Assembly: GCF_023278565.1 (NCBI RefSeq)
Contig: NC_064680.1
Coordinates: 2,666,001 to 2,730,000 of the forward strand
Length of the DNA stretch: 64,000 nucleotides
Direction: 5' to 3'
Source of the DNA: Colletotrichum lupini
Taxonomy: Eukaryota; Ascomycota; Sordariomycetes; Glomerellales; Glomerellaceae
Under the pieces are notes generated by a model. That model did not search any database and had not been told where the DNA came from. It worked only from the letters and a program-made list of their open reading frames with translations. Positions 10,262-22,531 of this stretch are shown in pieces; the stretch's first letter is position 1; every line of letters starts with the position of its first letter. A program made the position numbers and the translations under genes.

Positions 10262-13200
10262 TTATTTGGGCAGCGAACTGGAAGGCTTCTTGATGACAAG
10301 CTTTACCTTCTTTGGAGCAGGTTGACCTTCAACAGGAGGTGGTGATGCTTGCGGCGGAGGCTTCGGCGGTAGGGATGCCGGAACTGGTGGAGGAGGACTG
10401 GCCGCGGACGGTGCGCCAGGGAGAGGTTTGCGAGCCGGCTTCGCATTGATGCTCTCAGATGGGGGAGGGGCCGGTGATCCGGCGGGAGAAGCACGAACAC
10501 TCAACGGTGTGCCAGGTCTGCGAATCTTTGACGGATCTCTGTAGGGCATCTGGCTTTTGATACCAAGTTTCTTCAGGATCTTCCTGAGACTGGGATGCCG
10601 GAACTTGAACATCCTGCGCTTCTTAACCACAGTGCCGTCAGGTCGGACAGTAAGCTTCGCCTTCTTGAGAGCTGGCGATGCCTCATCAACCCCCGGGATC
10701 TTGTCGGGCCGAGGCCGCTTCTGCGATTTGCTGCTGCCGGGCTCGGGTGTTGGTTGAGGAGTAGAACGGCCATTTTGCTGCATGGACGACGACGATGACG
10801 CCGAAGACACCACAGATTTGGCGATGCCTGCCTTGACGATACCTGGCTTCACACTCGGCGGCCTTGACCCGGGGAGCTTTGAGAATGACGGCCTTGGGGT
10901 AGATGCCTTGGCATTCGAGTGCGCGACAATGGAGTCTGCCTCCCGAGGGATAGGGGACGGTGCGGCGCTTGGAACGGGAGACTGTGCAGCAGAGACCGGC
11001 GATGGGCGAGAGGCCGTGGGAGCGGGGCGTGGAAGGGAGACCGTAGGCTTGCTGGGTTTGGCAACACCACTCTTCATATTGACGATGAGTCGTTTGGGTT
11101 CGGGCGGCCGAGATGGTACAACTACAGGAGCAGGCGCAGGTGCAGATACCGGTGCTGGTACTGGCGCCGGTGGTTCGGGCTCTTTGATCTTTTGCGGTAT
11201 GCCCGTCTTGAAGAACGCCTTGAAGTTGATGATGTTCTGCGCGTTTGTTAGCAAAATAAACGACGAAATTGCCAACTCCAAACGAAAAACTGACTCTGCC
11301 AGGTTGACGCTGGACAGGACGATTAACTCTCCATCGTTTAGGATACTTCAAAGTAATCGTCCATCGGTCAGCAGCATCCACAATGGTGCCGCAAAGCTCC
11401 AGCAACGTGATCTTCTCGGAACGCCCGATCAGGTTAGAATTGATGGCCTTCCAGAAAGCTCGCTCCAGTGCCGCTTCTTGCTCTGAAAACTGTTCTTCCA
11501 TCTCTGTCCTCAAAGCCTCGAGTGCGACGTTGATATCCTGCTTTCGAGCAAATTCTTTTCGCCTCTTCTGCGTCTCTGCTTCTGTATTGTCCACAATCAT
11601 GAGCCCGCCATCAGGAACAGCAGGTGCCACCTTGGCCTTCGACTGCTCTCCAAAGGCGAGGCTAGCCAGACCTGTACAGAAGATCTTGACGAGTTTATCC
11701 CGCACGAATGGAGACCGATCAGTGCTCATGACGGAAAGAATCAGGCGGAAGATAGGCAGATCCATCAAATAACCCAGATCCACCAGAGCCTCGAAAGCCT
11801 TGAGTCGAACCAAGTCGCGCGTGTCATCCTGCAAGTACTGGACAAAGGCCACTGCACTTTTGGGAATCACTCCGGCTTTCATGAGTTTGCGTCTGCATTC
11901 GAGCGCGGTGGTCGTCCAGATGTTCTGGTAAGAGTTGGCCCATTCGTCCATCCTACGGAAGCGATCAATCTCGACGATAGCCTCCTTAAGGAAACCTCTC
12001 TCTTCGGCTGACATGTCCACCTCCATGGCATCGTCTGACTCCCGTCGCTTCTCTGGAATCAAGCTATGGGCGAGAGCCTCCAAAAGCTTGGCAACGTAGA
12101 AATGGTCCGAGTATGGGTTATTGGCATTGTTGTTGAACTGAACCTGATTCAGAAGGAACCGTCGTGCGGCTTCGGGACATCTACCGTTGGCATCGCGAAT
12201 CTTTGCAATGGCCATAGGCAGTGCGCTCTGCACGGTGTACTGCTTCTTGTCGGAAAAGTCGTTTGGCCGAGGCATGGAGGTATCGGCATAGCAAAACATC
12301 TCGGTGAAGGCTTTCAGTAGATGGGTCATACCAGCCATTGAGACCTTATCCGCGGCGTGGTGATATAGCATCTCCGCAGCCATTGTCCTAATACCGTGGA
12401 AGTATCGCCGGTCGACAAGGGTTCTGGTAAGAAACGTCGAAACCAGTGGATGAGGCGGACTCTTCTTGAGATAAAGCATCGAATCCTGCTGCGCCACGAC
12501 ATCCCTATCTTGCTGGAGCTGGGACACGTACATGTAGCTCTGGAGATTTGTCTTCATCTCGCAAGCCCATTCAAAGTCAGCGTCCATCCGAATCCACTCG
12601 TAAGACTCTTGGTCCATGGCCTTTTCGATCTCGGGCTCCCATTCGGAAAAATCCCACTTCCTCATATCTTCGGGGTTGGTCAGAACGTCGCCCAGGCAAT
12701 ATAAGAGTGCGTCTTCGTTATTGTCAGGGTCGGCAGCAGACTGTGCGCTGAGCTTTTCCGTTGCTCTCCTCTTCCTCTTCAATCGCTTGTACTTGGTGTT
12801 GTAAGGAATCTCGAACTTAGCGGCCTTAGCAGCATCCTCGCGAATCTCCACTATGTGCTCGTAAGGCGTTCCATCAGCTTCGTGAATTCTGATGGTCATG
12901 GGACCTGTAAAAAGACCGGCCTTTTCGTCCGTCTTTACACCATGCGCCTTTTCCTTGATGGCGCGAAGAAATTCTGATTTCTTCAGGAGCTCAGCTTCAG
13001 TCAGGGCTTTGTCCTGAACTTGTCTTATAGTCATCTCGACGCAGAGTCGCTTTTTGTTGAAACGTTGAAAAACGTCGAACCTGGGGCAGCCCGAGCCGTA
13101 AACCCATTGGTTCCAGAACGCCTCCAGTTTGTTCCTGGCATTCTTTTCGCAAACCCGCTGAAACGACTCCGTGTTGATAATCCATTCGCTCTGTCTGTCT

Positions 13201-14996
13201 CCGATGTTGGCCTTGTAAAGAATTCGGGAAATGATGCGTGTGAGGTTGGTTTGGGCAGGTGCCTTCATCAACCGCTTGTCGAGAATGAAGAGCACCAAGG
13301 GCGCCTTGAGTGCCATGAATTCCATCTCGAAATCTCCAATGTGCAGGAAATGGCCAAGTTCGTGCAGTGATGGTCGCTTGATATCAACTGTCACCAGCTT
13401 GTCTGACATTGTCTTCATCCGGAACCTGTAGTCGTTGTTGCCGCATAGTTTCTTCAGGAAAAGATCGGTCATGTAATAGGCGATGCCGATGACGACCCAA
13501 AGGTCTCTGCGAGTATTGGGGAAAAGGTTGATCCCACTCCATTGCGAGGCCAGGCTGTACACCAATTGCCTTGTGACGTCTACCTCTAGGTCGATGATGT
13601 CCTCGGGGAACAGTAGGCGGGTGCTAACGAAGGAGAGTGATTGGAGGGCCACCGTATCCTCCACCATGTCATCGAGAAAGCACATCTTGTAGTTGTCGAA
13701 TGGATATCGAGCAAACGTGAGGGTGAAGAAGTCAGCAGCCGCGGCGAGCGCTGCACACGTGTTCTGGACCTCTGCAGCTCTTCCCGGGAGGCAGTAGCCG
13801 TGAATCTTGAGCGCGCTAGCTCCGAGTTTCTCGTCGTTCTCTTCCGTGCGAAAATCTGAGAATAAGTCGACGTGCTCGAACGGACCGACCGCGAAGCCGA
13901 TTTTCTGCACGGCAACTCGCTTCTCCATCTCGAAAGTCATAATCTTCTTCTGCTCGTCTTCAGGGTCGACGATCTCGTCTGACAAAATGCCAGAGCAAAC
14001 GACTGTCATCTCTAGAAGCTTGTCTTCCTCGGTAAGGGCGAAGTCTCTGTCAGCCTTGGACTGGTTTGCCCCGCGATCGCGGTTGCCATTGGCATTACCA
14101 TTCCTGTGTTGGGTAGCCAGTGGTTGCCAAAGTGCATCGCCCAGCGTCCTCGGACATTTGACGGCCATCGTCCACGTCGGAAGCGTGCCGGGATCGTCGA
14201 TGCAGGGGAAGATACAAGAGGCAGTGCCTGGCTCGATGGAATGTCGAGTATAGGCATGCGGATATCGAAGATCTCCAGCATCAACGCCAACAAACTGAAC
14301 GCCATCCCGCACGAGCTTGGTCTTGAAAGGTATCGTGACACGGTACTCCCTTGAACTAGTCAGTTCGCTCTCGGGGAGCTCCGCAGAATTTGGCGTCACG
14401 CTCGAAACGCGAATTTTGAGCGTCGGCCGTTTGGCAATTCCCGCTCCAGGTACCGGTTCCTCCTTAGCAGCTCCCTTGGTCTTCTTAAGATCCCTCAAAC
14501 TGACTCGCAAGGCACCATCAGCGGGCGTACAGCCTACCAGCTCTCTATTCTCGGCAGGCACGTCGCTCCTTCGGGTGTGCATAAGGGGTCGCATCCGGAT
14601 CTTCCTAAGGTCGTGATGCGAGGCGTTCCAGTCATAGTATTTCGGATAATCCAGTAACTTATACGGATCCGTGTACGTCGCTGACACCTTTTTAGGTGGC
14701 CCCAGGGGGTTCTGGTCCTTGAGGGCGGTGACCGTAATATTCTTAACGTCGATCTCGGACTGTCGCGCATCGATGGCGAACTCGTCAAGCTGGGCATTTC
14801 CGACCATGCCAAACGTGATGTGGGATTTTCCTTCGATTCGCTTCGCCCGAAAGTTGATCTCGAGCTCGACATCTTGTTTCAGGACGAAATACGGATAGGG
14901 TGGCTCGTCTTTCATAGGAGGGAGATCGTCTTCGGAATCGCTGCCGATGACCTCGTCAACGGCGGGGGCGGCCACAGTGGCCTCGATGGCGCTCAT
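10262..14996 (-). CDS. TAF2: TFIID subunit TAF2 (TBP-associated factor 2, M1-peptidase-like)
   Basis: Exon 1 is 14996-11295 (1,234 codons) and exon 2 is 11236-10262, giving about 1,558 aa. The 58-bp intron has a GTCAGT donor, a GCTAAC branch site and a CGCAG acceptor. TAF2 is the large scaffold of TFIID that contacts initiator DNA and helps recruit TFIID to Pol II promoters. The N-terminus shows the aminopeptidase-N-like beta domain (about 30-330). In the following region the catalytic HExxH helix is replaced by VTRQLVYSLASQWSG (about 465-482), so zinc ligands are absent, as expected for TAF2 rather than a peptidase. A long HEAT-like helical part follows (about 750-1230). The C-terminal 320 residues are Pro/Ala/Lys-rich and low complexity, ending in basic patches (PKKVKLVIKKP), probably disordered. 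An alternative donor some 30 bases upstream would shorten exon 1 slightly. Confidence 0.92.
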
Positions 14997-15949
14997 GGTG
15001 GGCTCAGTTTGCGCTCCAGAGTATGACGTCGCAGTTTGGCATCAAGCAAAAAGCTCGAGTCGCTCGGTCGAAAGCCCAGTCGTTTGTTTGATGAATTTGA
15101 GGTCCGGCGGATACGATCCAAAGAAGGTGCGCCGGCGCGAGATTCTCAGGTGCAGGATTGAACGAGGGCCACGATCATCCTGTCGCTGCGGTCGGCGTCG
15201 CAAAGGTAGGAAATCGGTCGTTAGAGGTCGTCGGAGGAAATTAAATGGAATAGGCGAAGGGCCGGCGGCAGCTGAGAATATTAACAATGCCGTTCTCCAA
15301 CGGTACGACGGTACGACCAGCTGAGAGGTAAGAGGTTGAGAGAGGTTCTGCTGCGACCAAACACAAAATCTGAGGTCGGCAGCAGCTGGTGCAGTTCAGG
15401 CCTTCCAAGGTCAGCGCGTCCCACGGTTCGCCGCGACTGAGATGGAGCTGCCGGAGCCACCTTGGCTCCTGCGCCTGAGGTGCCTGCCCGTTGGGCGGGT
15501 CACGACTCCCGTCCACCTCGAGCTCGGTTATGTAAGCAGACCACTCCCCGAGGTACCGCTCCACCTGTTGCTTGAGCCACCAAGCTCCTTCCCGAATCCG
15601 ACCAGGTCCTTGAAAACAGAGCCGCCATATCATCGCCATTTCTTCCCTCTTTCTGGAAGGAAACCACAACTTATTACGCGACTCACAAGCGCCTACTTCC
15701 TGAGGCTAGCTACCTTAAGTAGCTGAAGGAGGCATTTCACAATCACAAAGGGAGGGTGATATTGTTCATTTCGGCATCGACAATATGGGACAATTCGAAC
15801 GCTTATTCTTGAGCCATGCTAACCCAACAGTCTACATATGATAATGTTACAACTAGACATCGCACTACCCCGATGCAAGACAAGAAGCAGCCACAGCACA
15901 CCAGGTATCGCACAGTCACAGCCCGAACCCTGCAGCCGACTACCTCTCG
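14997..15949. other. Intergenic: TAF2 promoter and 3' flank of the SAS4-domain gene
   Basis: A 953-bp gap between two minus-strand genes. Frames here are short and lack domains. Confidence 0.55.
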
Positions 15950-17778
15950 TCAGGTTCGGCCACGGCGATCACGACGTCTTTTCCTCGCATGTACCCTCAG
16001 TGTCTCCTCGTCACGCAACTCTTCAGGGAGATCGAAGTCGATCTCGGGTATCTCTGGTAACGGATGTCCCCATGCCACCACCTTACGGCCCGCACGCCTG
16101 TGCCGGTGCAAAGCGCTCTCACGCTCGTATCTCTTCTTGAAGAAGGATTTGAATTCCCTTGGGGGTTCAGGCTTTGGAGGGGGCCTTGGCTGTGGTGTCG
16201 CACGTGGACGTTTCTTGCTATTCTTCGATCCTCTTGACCTTTCTGTGGCCTCTTCACGAATCTGTTTGGTCACAGAATCATTATCATCATCAGAACCTGG
16301 GGGGTCACCGTCGCTGATATCGCCAGTCTCGTCATCCCCTTCGACATCGTCCTCACTGCTTTCGGAGTCTGCGGATGAATCCTCGTCCCCGCTTGATGAC
16401 TCTTCTGCTTCAGCTTTCTCGGCGAGAGCGCGGTCCTTCTCCGCCTTGCGGCGCTTCTCTTCTAAGCTCCACTGGCGGAACTTGTCGAGGATGGCTTGGC
16501 AGCCCTTGACAAAGTGCTGCCGTGCTGGCTCGAATTGCTTTTTTCGCGTCTCTGTTATACCACTAACACCCATGACTCGGAGCCAGTCGTGACCCTGGAG
16601 ACCGTCTAGGAGGCGCGCAACCTGGTCTTTCTCATGCTGAGCTCGTCCCCGTTCGGTATTGCGAATGGACTTTTCCAGCCTTTCCGCTCTCTTGTGGGAA
16701 GATATAAAGGATGCATCAGGAAGAGGATCTTCTACAGGTTCTCGCTTTTGCGAGATGCCCAAGAAATCAAAGTCTATCCGCTGGGCATCGACAAGCTCGT
16801 CAAATAGAGCATCGCCGTATCCACGCACAGGAACATTGTGCCCAGCAGTCGAGTTTGCTAAGCCATCAAGTCCTGCACTGGGGTCTGGCGTCGCGCCTAG
16901 ATTTCGGTGCCACGGGACTGGATGAGGGCGTGTGGGGTACGAGTCAAAAATGACTATCGGGGTATCGAAGGTGAAAAGCTCTGAAGGGGAAATCGTCAGT
17001 AAGTGTACAAGGATGTGTTTGCTCGGTCTCTGAGAGCAGAAGACAACTTCTAGGGAACTGGGGGCGTACGCTGTTCTTTAGGTTCATTGCCGATAACCTC
17101 GTCATACTCGGGGAAATACGCAGACAGCTCGCTCTTGAAGCGAGTGGCTTCTTGAGAGCGCAGTTTGCGGCCCCCCTCCTTTGTGTGGGTATCGACCTCG
17201 CGGGGCTGCAGGCGATCCAGCTCGTGTTTAATCCCATTAATGACCTTTTCCTGATGCTTGGTCAACTGGGCAGCATTTTTGTTCGCAGCAGCAGCGGCTG
17301 GATTCGGAGGATGCACCGTCGCGACGTGTTGCGGTGCGGGTTTCGGCGTGGGTTTTGCTAGGGGTGCGACCACCTGAGGCTTCGTGGCCGCGGTCGTGGT
17401 CGTGGTCGGATGCGGAGTCGGGGTGACGTTTGCCGTGGGCGTCGCGTTGGCGACAGCTGGCTTGCTCGATAACAAAGCAGGGCGAATGAGGATTTCGATG
17501 CTCGTTCGTGGTCGCTTGGGTTTCTGGTGTTCAAAATCGACGATATGATCGGTCTGGTCGAGCTGTCGCTTGGTGCGACCGGACAGCGTGTGCTGGTAGC
17601 TGGAGATATTTTGGGGGGTGGCAGCGGCGCGCGTCACAGTGTTCGTGTTGGCGGCGGCGAAGGCCTGGACGGGATGGTGAAGGGGATGGGGGTGAAGCTG
17701 CTGCTGGACGAGGCCTTCAGTGTTGGTCCTCCGGGTGGAGCGCGTAACGGAGGCCATTGGCGACGATTGAATAGCCAT
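15950..17778 (-). CDS. SAS4: SAS4-domain chromatin silencing protein (Something About Silencing complex subunit 4-like)
   Basis: Exon 1 is 17778-17070 and exon 2 is 16980-15950; an 89-bp intron (GTACGC...CTTCAG, phase 1) separates them, giving 579 aa. Yeast Sas4 is the scaffold of the SAS histone H4-K16 acetyltransferase complex. The conserved SAS4 region spans the splice: RKLRSQEATRFKSELSAYFP, YDEVIGNEPKEQ, then after the intron LFTFDTPIVIFDSYPTRPH (about 205-260). The next part (about 285-400) is helical and charged. An acidic Ser/Asp/Glu tract (about 425-475) is followed by a basic Pro-rich stretch and a short conserved-looking end (AWGHPLPEIPEIDFDLPEEL). The N-terminus is Pro/Thr/Ala-rich and probably disordered. 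It precedes TAF2 on the same strand with 953 bp between them. The domain call rests on my memory of the family; an HMM search would settle it. Confidence 0.75.
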
Positions 17779-19716
17779 TCATTGTTCTCGGGTTGATTCT
17801 TCGCGATGGCGATTGATGGTGACGATTGATGAATTTTTTTTCCTCCCGCTTGGTCTCCCTCGGTCGCAGAGTCACGGTCGGGTGTCGTCGTCGTCGATTG
17901 CGATGCGGGAAGGGCAGGCAGGCAGCGAGTGGTCTTCTGGCCCAGATTTGGGGGTTGTGGCACGGGTGGTTTGCTCCAAAGGTGCTTTCCTCGGGCTGTC
18001 TGGTCGCCTCCTTCTGCACTGTCTTTTACTGGGCGTACCTATCTCACGCTGGCAAGTGCCTGCCCAGTGTTTGCGTCCACCACGGGAATGCCTGCCTCTG
18101 CTGAATGCAGCGGGCAGCCGCTGAGGCCGCTGTGGGTGGGTTCCCTATCGGCGGTTCCGAAGGAGGGGGAGAAGGGAGTCTTTGGTCGAGGTACATCTCA
18201 TTTCTGCTGAACCTTGGGCGAAACCTATGTACCGTCACTTGCCCTCCCTCCCGCTTTTAGAGGTGACAGAAATCCTGACATCAGCAAGCTCCTTGACTCT
18301 TTTCCCACTTTCCTGCCAGAAGTCACCCCTGATTCCCCTTGCCATACTCCGTAAGCAGATGTCAATGCATTGGGTTGAACGAAAACCAATAATTAGAAAG
18401 CCAGGTGCCACTAGTCTATCTGCCAGAACATCGGCAGCAGCATGTTGTTCAGTGTACGGATACAGATTGCTCATTGTGGTTTAAGCAAACGCGTCGCAAT
18501 TACATCATAGTGCAGAGTCGCGTTCTTTGCCGTTCGTAAACAGAAAATACATTAAAACGATTTCTGGCACCGATACAATTTGTAGCAGCCCATATTGCTA
18601 TTCCGCAAAAAGAAGATTTACGAACCTACAACTGCGGTAGACACTCCGGTCCCCTGTTGTCAAAATATAGGAAATGTTGTAGAGTAAACAGACGGCAAAT
18701 ATAGGACGTGAAAGGGGTTTAAACCTAACATAGGATTTATCCATTCATCAATAGCTTCGGTTGAGTCTCTTTGCCTGTTTACTCACCATGAGGTGTCTGC
18801 ATGCATTCCAGCGAGTAGACTTGTCAGGGAAGACTGTCGTCTAAACGAACCAGTTGACAGAAAGGCTTCATCTCGCGAAGGTCGTGTAACACGTCAATAT
18901 CAGTGCTACATGTGAACACATTCTCGTCTGAAACGTCGACAGGTGGGAATATATGGCCTCGCCAACACCATTCTCTGAAGCCTTTTGCAAAACTCGGCAA
19001 GATACTAAGAAGATGACATTGTGCCACAAAGGTAAGTGTCCCGTCCGCCATACTGACCAAAACTATGTAACCATTCGACCATGGCGCAGCAAACGATCGT
19101 GATATAACAGCGCCGTGTACTGGCCAATCAGGACTATCGCTCCTCTTACCATAGCCCATCTTCTTGTTGTGAGCCAGTTTGCGGTAGAATAATAGCGTTC
19201 CTCTGCTGGTGAAAAGGGGCAAAGTTGCAAACTACTCAACATTCTCTTGATCCCATTCGTTACACACGTTCCATAACATGAATGCATGAGAGACGTTCCC
19301 AGGATCTTGTTCAGCTCCTACAAATAGCGCTCATTCTTTGGTCCTGTTGTCGCACGTACCGTTGGGCCGGCCTTGTACATCATCATGTTCTGATATCATG
19401 CTTTTGTGCCACAAATGTTCACAAAAGTTAGACAACACTGAGTATCTCAGCTAACTGATGTAGGGAGATGCAAGACCCGGATGGCCAAATCGATCAGCTA
19501 AGTGATCTGGGAGCAACCTTATTTGCTATTTCAAGCAAGAGCCCAAGAAATTTCCTTCTGTTCACTGAGTGAATTCCGCTTCGTACAACTCCCTGCCGCA
19601 AACAGTTCTCTCTGGGCCCTTGACAGCAACAAAACTTGTCCGTCGGCTCCCTCTTGTCAATTTCAACATCCCAGCACTCAACAACCCAGCCTCACTTTGA
19701 GCAACCTAGCTAGAAA
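17779..19716. other. Intergenic between divergent genes
   Basis: Separates the SAS4-domain gene (minus) from the F-box gene (plus). It includes an unassigned 132-codon minus-strand frame (18824-19222), listed separately. Confidence 0.5.
18824..19222 (-). CDS. Hypothetical ORF, doubtful
   Basis: A 132-codon frame without introns. It has mixed composition and one stretch that looks protein-like (HLLSILPSFAKGFREWCW). No domain is recognised, and there is no support beyond openness. It could be a fragment of a decayed gene in the spacer between the SAS4-domain gene and the F-box gene. Confidence 0.2.
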   Translation of the reverse strand: MPLFTSRGTLLFYRKLAHNKKMGYGKRSDSPDWPVHGAVISRSFAAPWSNGYIVLVSMADGTLTFVAQCHLLSILPSFAKGFREWCWRGHIFPPVDVSDENVFTCSTDIDVLHDLREMKPFCQLVRLDDSLP

Positions 19717-21147
19717 ATGAAGCTTCGTTCGAAAATCACATACTCGTTTGAATATGTCAACAATCACCTTCGCTGGGCAATCTTGCCTACAGAGATTCGA
19801 CTGATGATCCTCGAGCAAGTTGAAATCGGATATAAAGGACACGATTTGTCGGACTGGGCAAGCGTCTCAAGGGAATGGCAAGCCTTCTTCGAAGCGCGGA
19901 TTTTCCAACGCCTGAGGCTTCGGTATCCTGGTTCCGACATCGATAATCTAAGCTCTTTTGTTCACGGTTATCGAAGAGATCTAGTCAAGGAGATATTACT
20001 CCACGTCAGCCTTGACGAATACGATAACGTGAACAAGTTCGACGAACCAGAGACCCGAGACACGATCAGAACGAACAACAAGCTCTTCAGTCAAGCGCTA
20101 AAAAAGTTATTCATCTCTCTTTCAACATGGTCTACGCCGAAATGTGGCGTCAAATTAAGGTTGAGCGCCAGCTCTCCGAGTGATTCAGGCCACCCCTGGG
20201 ACCATCGCGCCGAGGCGAGTCAACATGATCGCAGACGTATATACTCCTCAAAGTCGAAACAGCGTCTCCTCGGCAACTTATTGAACACCAGTTCCGGCAC
20301 TCTCAAGCTTGCTCAGGTCCCCATCGTCAGAAAGCTTTTCGTAAACCAATATTGCTACAGAAGTATGTCGGAGGCATTGCTTGCGAAAGTTCTTGGTAGT
20401 CTTTGCCGTCTCAGGACTGTCAGCTACGAGCCATGGCACGCGATAGCTCAATACGAACAATTCCCCCGCGATGAGGCAATGATCATGCTACTCGACCGTG
20501 CGGCCAAAATTTCCACGATAAGTTCAGTACATGTTTGGGAAGCGCAGTCTAAACTTAATGGAAGCCCGCGTTTTCTTCGGATGCGCAATGACGACCTTGT
20601 ATCTTCAGCGGTCAACGCAAGCTATCGGCTCCGGTTTCTTACTCTATGTCACGCTGTTGATGCTACAGACTTCTTCCGGCATTCGTCAAGGGATATACCG
20701 GAGAATACCACTGAGCTATCAGATAGTCTTCGAGCCTGGCCAGCCCTTACAAATTTAGCCCTAACGACATGTATTGGAGACCTAGTAACCAGCCCGTCAG
20801 CTCTAGATCGTCTGCTTCTTCAGGCAAGCAGGGCTGCTCTGCGCATGCCCTTACTCAAGAAAATGGAAATTTGGGCCCCAGGCGCCCGTGAGGGATTTAT
20901 TCTGAGATACCACGTTTGGAGAGGCTCGCCATTTCTTACCGTTATAGCGACATGGCAGCTCAAGTTGAGTAAGGAGGCTTTGAGATCATGGGAACAAGTG
21001 GCAGCTAGCTGTACAGAACGCGGACTGACCTGCAATGTGAGGCTGGTGAAAACGGAAACTACAATGTCCGACTCACCATATGCGCTTTGTCACATGTTGG
21101 CATTATTTCCGCAACTGAGAGAATGGAAACTACTTTCAAGGTTGTAG
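19717..21147 (+). CDS. F-box-like domain protein (Pezizomycotina-expanded family)
   Basis: Single exon, 476 aa. Residues about 20-65 form an F-box-like helix set: WAILPTEIRLMILEQ, then WASVSREWQAFFEARIF. In this family that region is expected to bind Skp1 in SCF ubiquitin ligases. The rest has the leucine-spaced, helical character of the large fungal F-box families but no clear LRR or WD repeats, so its target cannot be inferred. It ends in REWKLLSRL and looks complete. Such genes are numerous and fast-evolving in Sordariomycetes, so a precise function should not be assigned. Confidence 0.8.
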   Translation: MKLRSKITYSFEYVNNHLRWAILPTEIRLMILEQVEIGYKGHDLSDWASVSREWQAFFEARIFQRLRLRYPGSDIDNLSSFVHGYRRDLVKEILLHVSLDEYDNVNKFDEPETRDTIRTNNKLFSQALKKLFISLSTWSTPKCGVKLRLSASSPSDSGHPWDHRAEASQHDRRRIYSSKSKQRLLGNLLNTSSGTLKLAQVPIVRKLFVNQYCYRSMSEALLAKVLGSLCRLRTVSYEPWHAIAQYEQFPRDEAMIMLLDRAAKISTISSVHVWEAQSKLNGSPRFLRMRNDDLVSSAVNASYRLRFLTLCHAVDATDFFRHSSRDIPENTTELSDSLRAWPALTNLALTTCIGDLVTSPSALDRLLLQASRAALRMPLLKKMEIWAPGAREGFILRYHVWRGSPFLTVIATWQLKLSKEALRSWEQVAASCTERGLTCNVRLVKTETTMSDSPYALCHMLALFPQLREWKLLSRL

Positions 21148-22531
21148 ACATAGATGTACAAGAGTTTCACCGGTTTGATGATACATTAATTGAGGCATGT
21201 ATTTTGAGTTCTCGTGTTCTGGAAAATCGCGTTCAACGCAGTCTATCGTGAATTGACTGACCATTGAGATGTCTTGGGAAGCAAGGGAAAGTGATAACAA
21301 CAGGAATGTAAAGAATGAGTGCACGGGATCACTTGAGATTTATAATTAGGCATTGGAGAGTATCGCGGTATTTGCAAGCCGGTACTGGCATTCAACGGCC
21401 GAACAGAGCGAGCATACTGCGGAATTGCGACCATACCCAGTGACTTGTTGTGGTCTCTCTGCTGGCTTTTCTCGAGCTTGTTCGATCTTGCTTCAAAGAA
21501 ATCTCAGGGGTAAAAAATGGCATTCCCGTGATCACTCTAAAGCGATAATGACAAAGAAGAATTGACATCTATTAACGGGCCTCATCGTTCGTCGTAAGCT
21601 GTGGCGGACGTATTCGCAGTTTCATACGGCACTACTACAAAAGCGCGAACGCTATGAGAGCCGTTGTTGATTTACACCGATTTGCACTTGAAAGATTGCA
21701 CTTATCGAGAGCATGTCTCTCGAGCCAATCTCCCAAACGTCTCGCATTAGCATGATCCGTGATCCGCCCTGCAGGTCCACACAATCGATCGAACCGAAAA
21801 AGGCAAGTCCTTGTAACAAAGAACAAGTCTTTTAGAGCTGCATGTAGTGTGATTCAATGTACCTAAGCAGGCAGGGCTGTGGCCAATAGAGTACTCTTTG
21901 TTTCTTGGACCTAGCTTCCTTGACCAAGTCGTCTTAGTTAACTTTTAATCGTGAGACTACAATTTCTGTCAAGGTCATACCAGTGATAATCCGCCCATGA
22001 CATCTACCTGACCACAAGATACGGCTGTGAGTCGTCTCAGACATGCGCATCTTAGAGTTACACATCACAGGGAGGTTTCGAATGTTCAGAATCACTTTTA
22101 GACATGACCCGTTGAAGAGCCAACCAATACGTAATGATGAAATCGAGATTGAAGTTGAAGTTGAAGTTGAAGTTGATATTATGCAACGGACTGCTTAAGT
22201 CCTCGTACTAGAAAAGTGCCTATAACTCAATCGAGCCAAGCCGATTTCCATGGCTTTGCTCACCCAAAAAGCGCCAGTAATAAGTGCATGCCATGTTGAA
22301 AGTGGATCAGCCTCCAGCAACGCCGACATCCATGCAAAAAAAGCGCGACTTTCCATCAAAGCCGCATTCAGGCTTGCTGTAATTCATTTACTCGAAATCC
22401 GTCATTTCACTCCATCTCAACATCGACCCTAACCCTCGCCTCTCACCTCTGGCATCTTTGCTCATTGTCGTAGTGAAAACATTTGACCAGCTAAACGACC
22501 CGCAAAGTTGAGCTGCTGAAAGAACCCTGGC
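21148..22531. other. Intergenic with a short hexamer repeat
   Basis: It contains four tandem copies of GAAGTT at about 22151-22174. No gene is supported; several short frames have no domain. Confidence 0.5.
22151..22174 (+). repeat. Microsatellite (GAAGTT)4
   Basis: Four head-to-tail hexamers, flanked by degenerate units (GAGATT, GATATT). It lies between the F-box gene and the 3' end of EPT1. Confidence 0.9.

Noticed and set aside
10782..11486. 234-codon plus-strand frame across TAF2
   Set aside because: Antisense to the Pro/Ala-rich TAF2 tail and the intron; Gly/Ala-rich shadow translation only.
15816..16592. 258-codon Ser/Arg-rich plus-strand frame
   Set aside because: Antisense to the acidic Ser-rich exon of the SAS4-domain gene.
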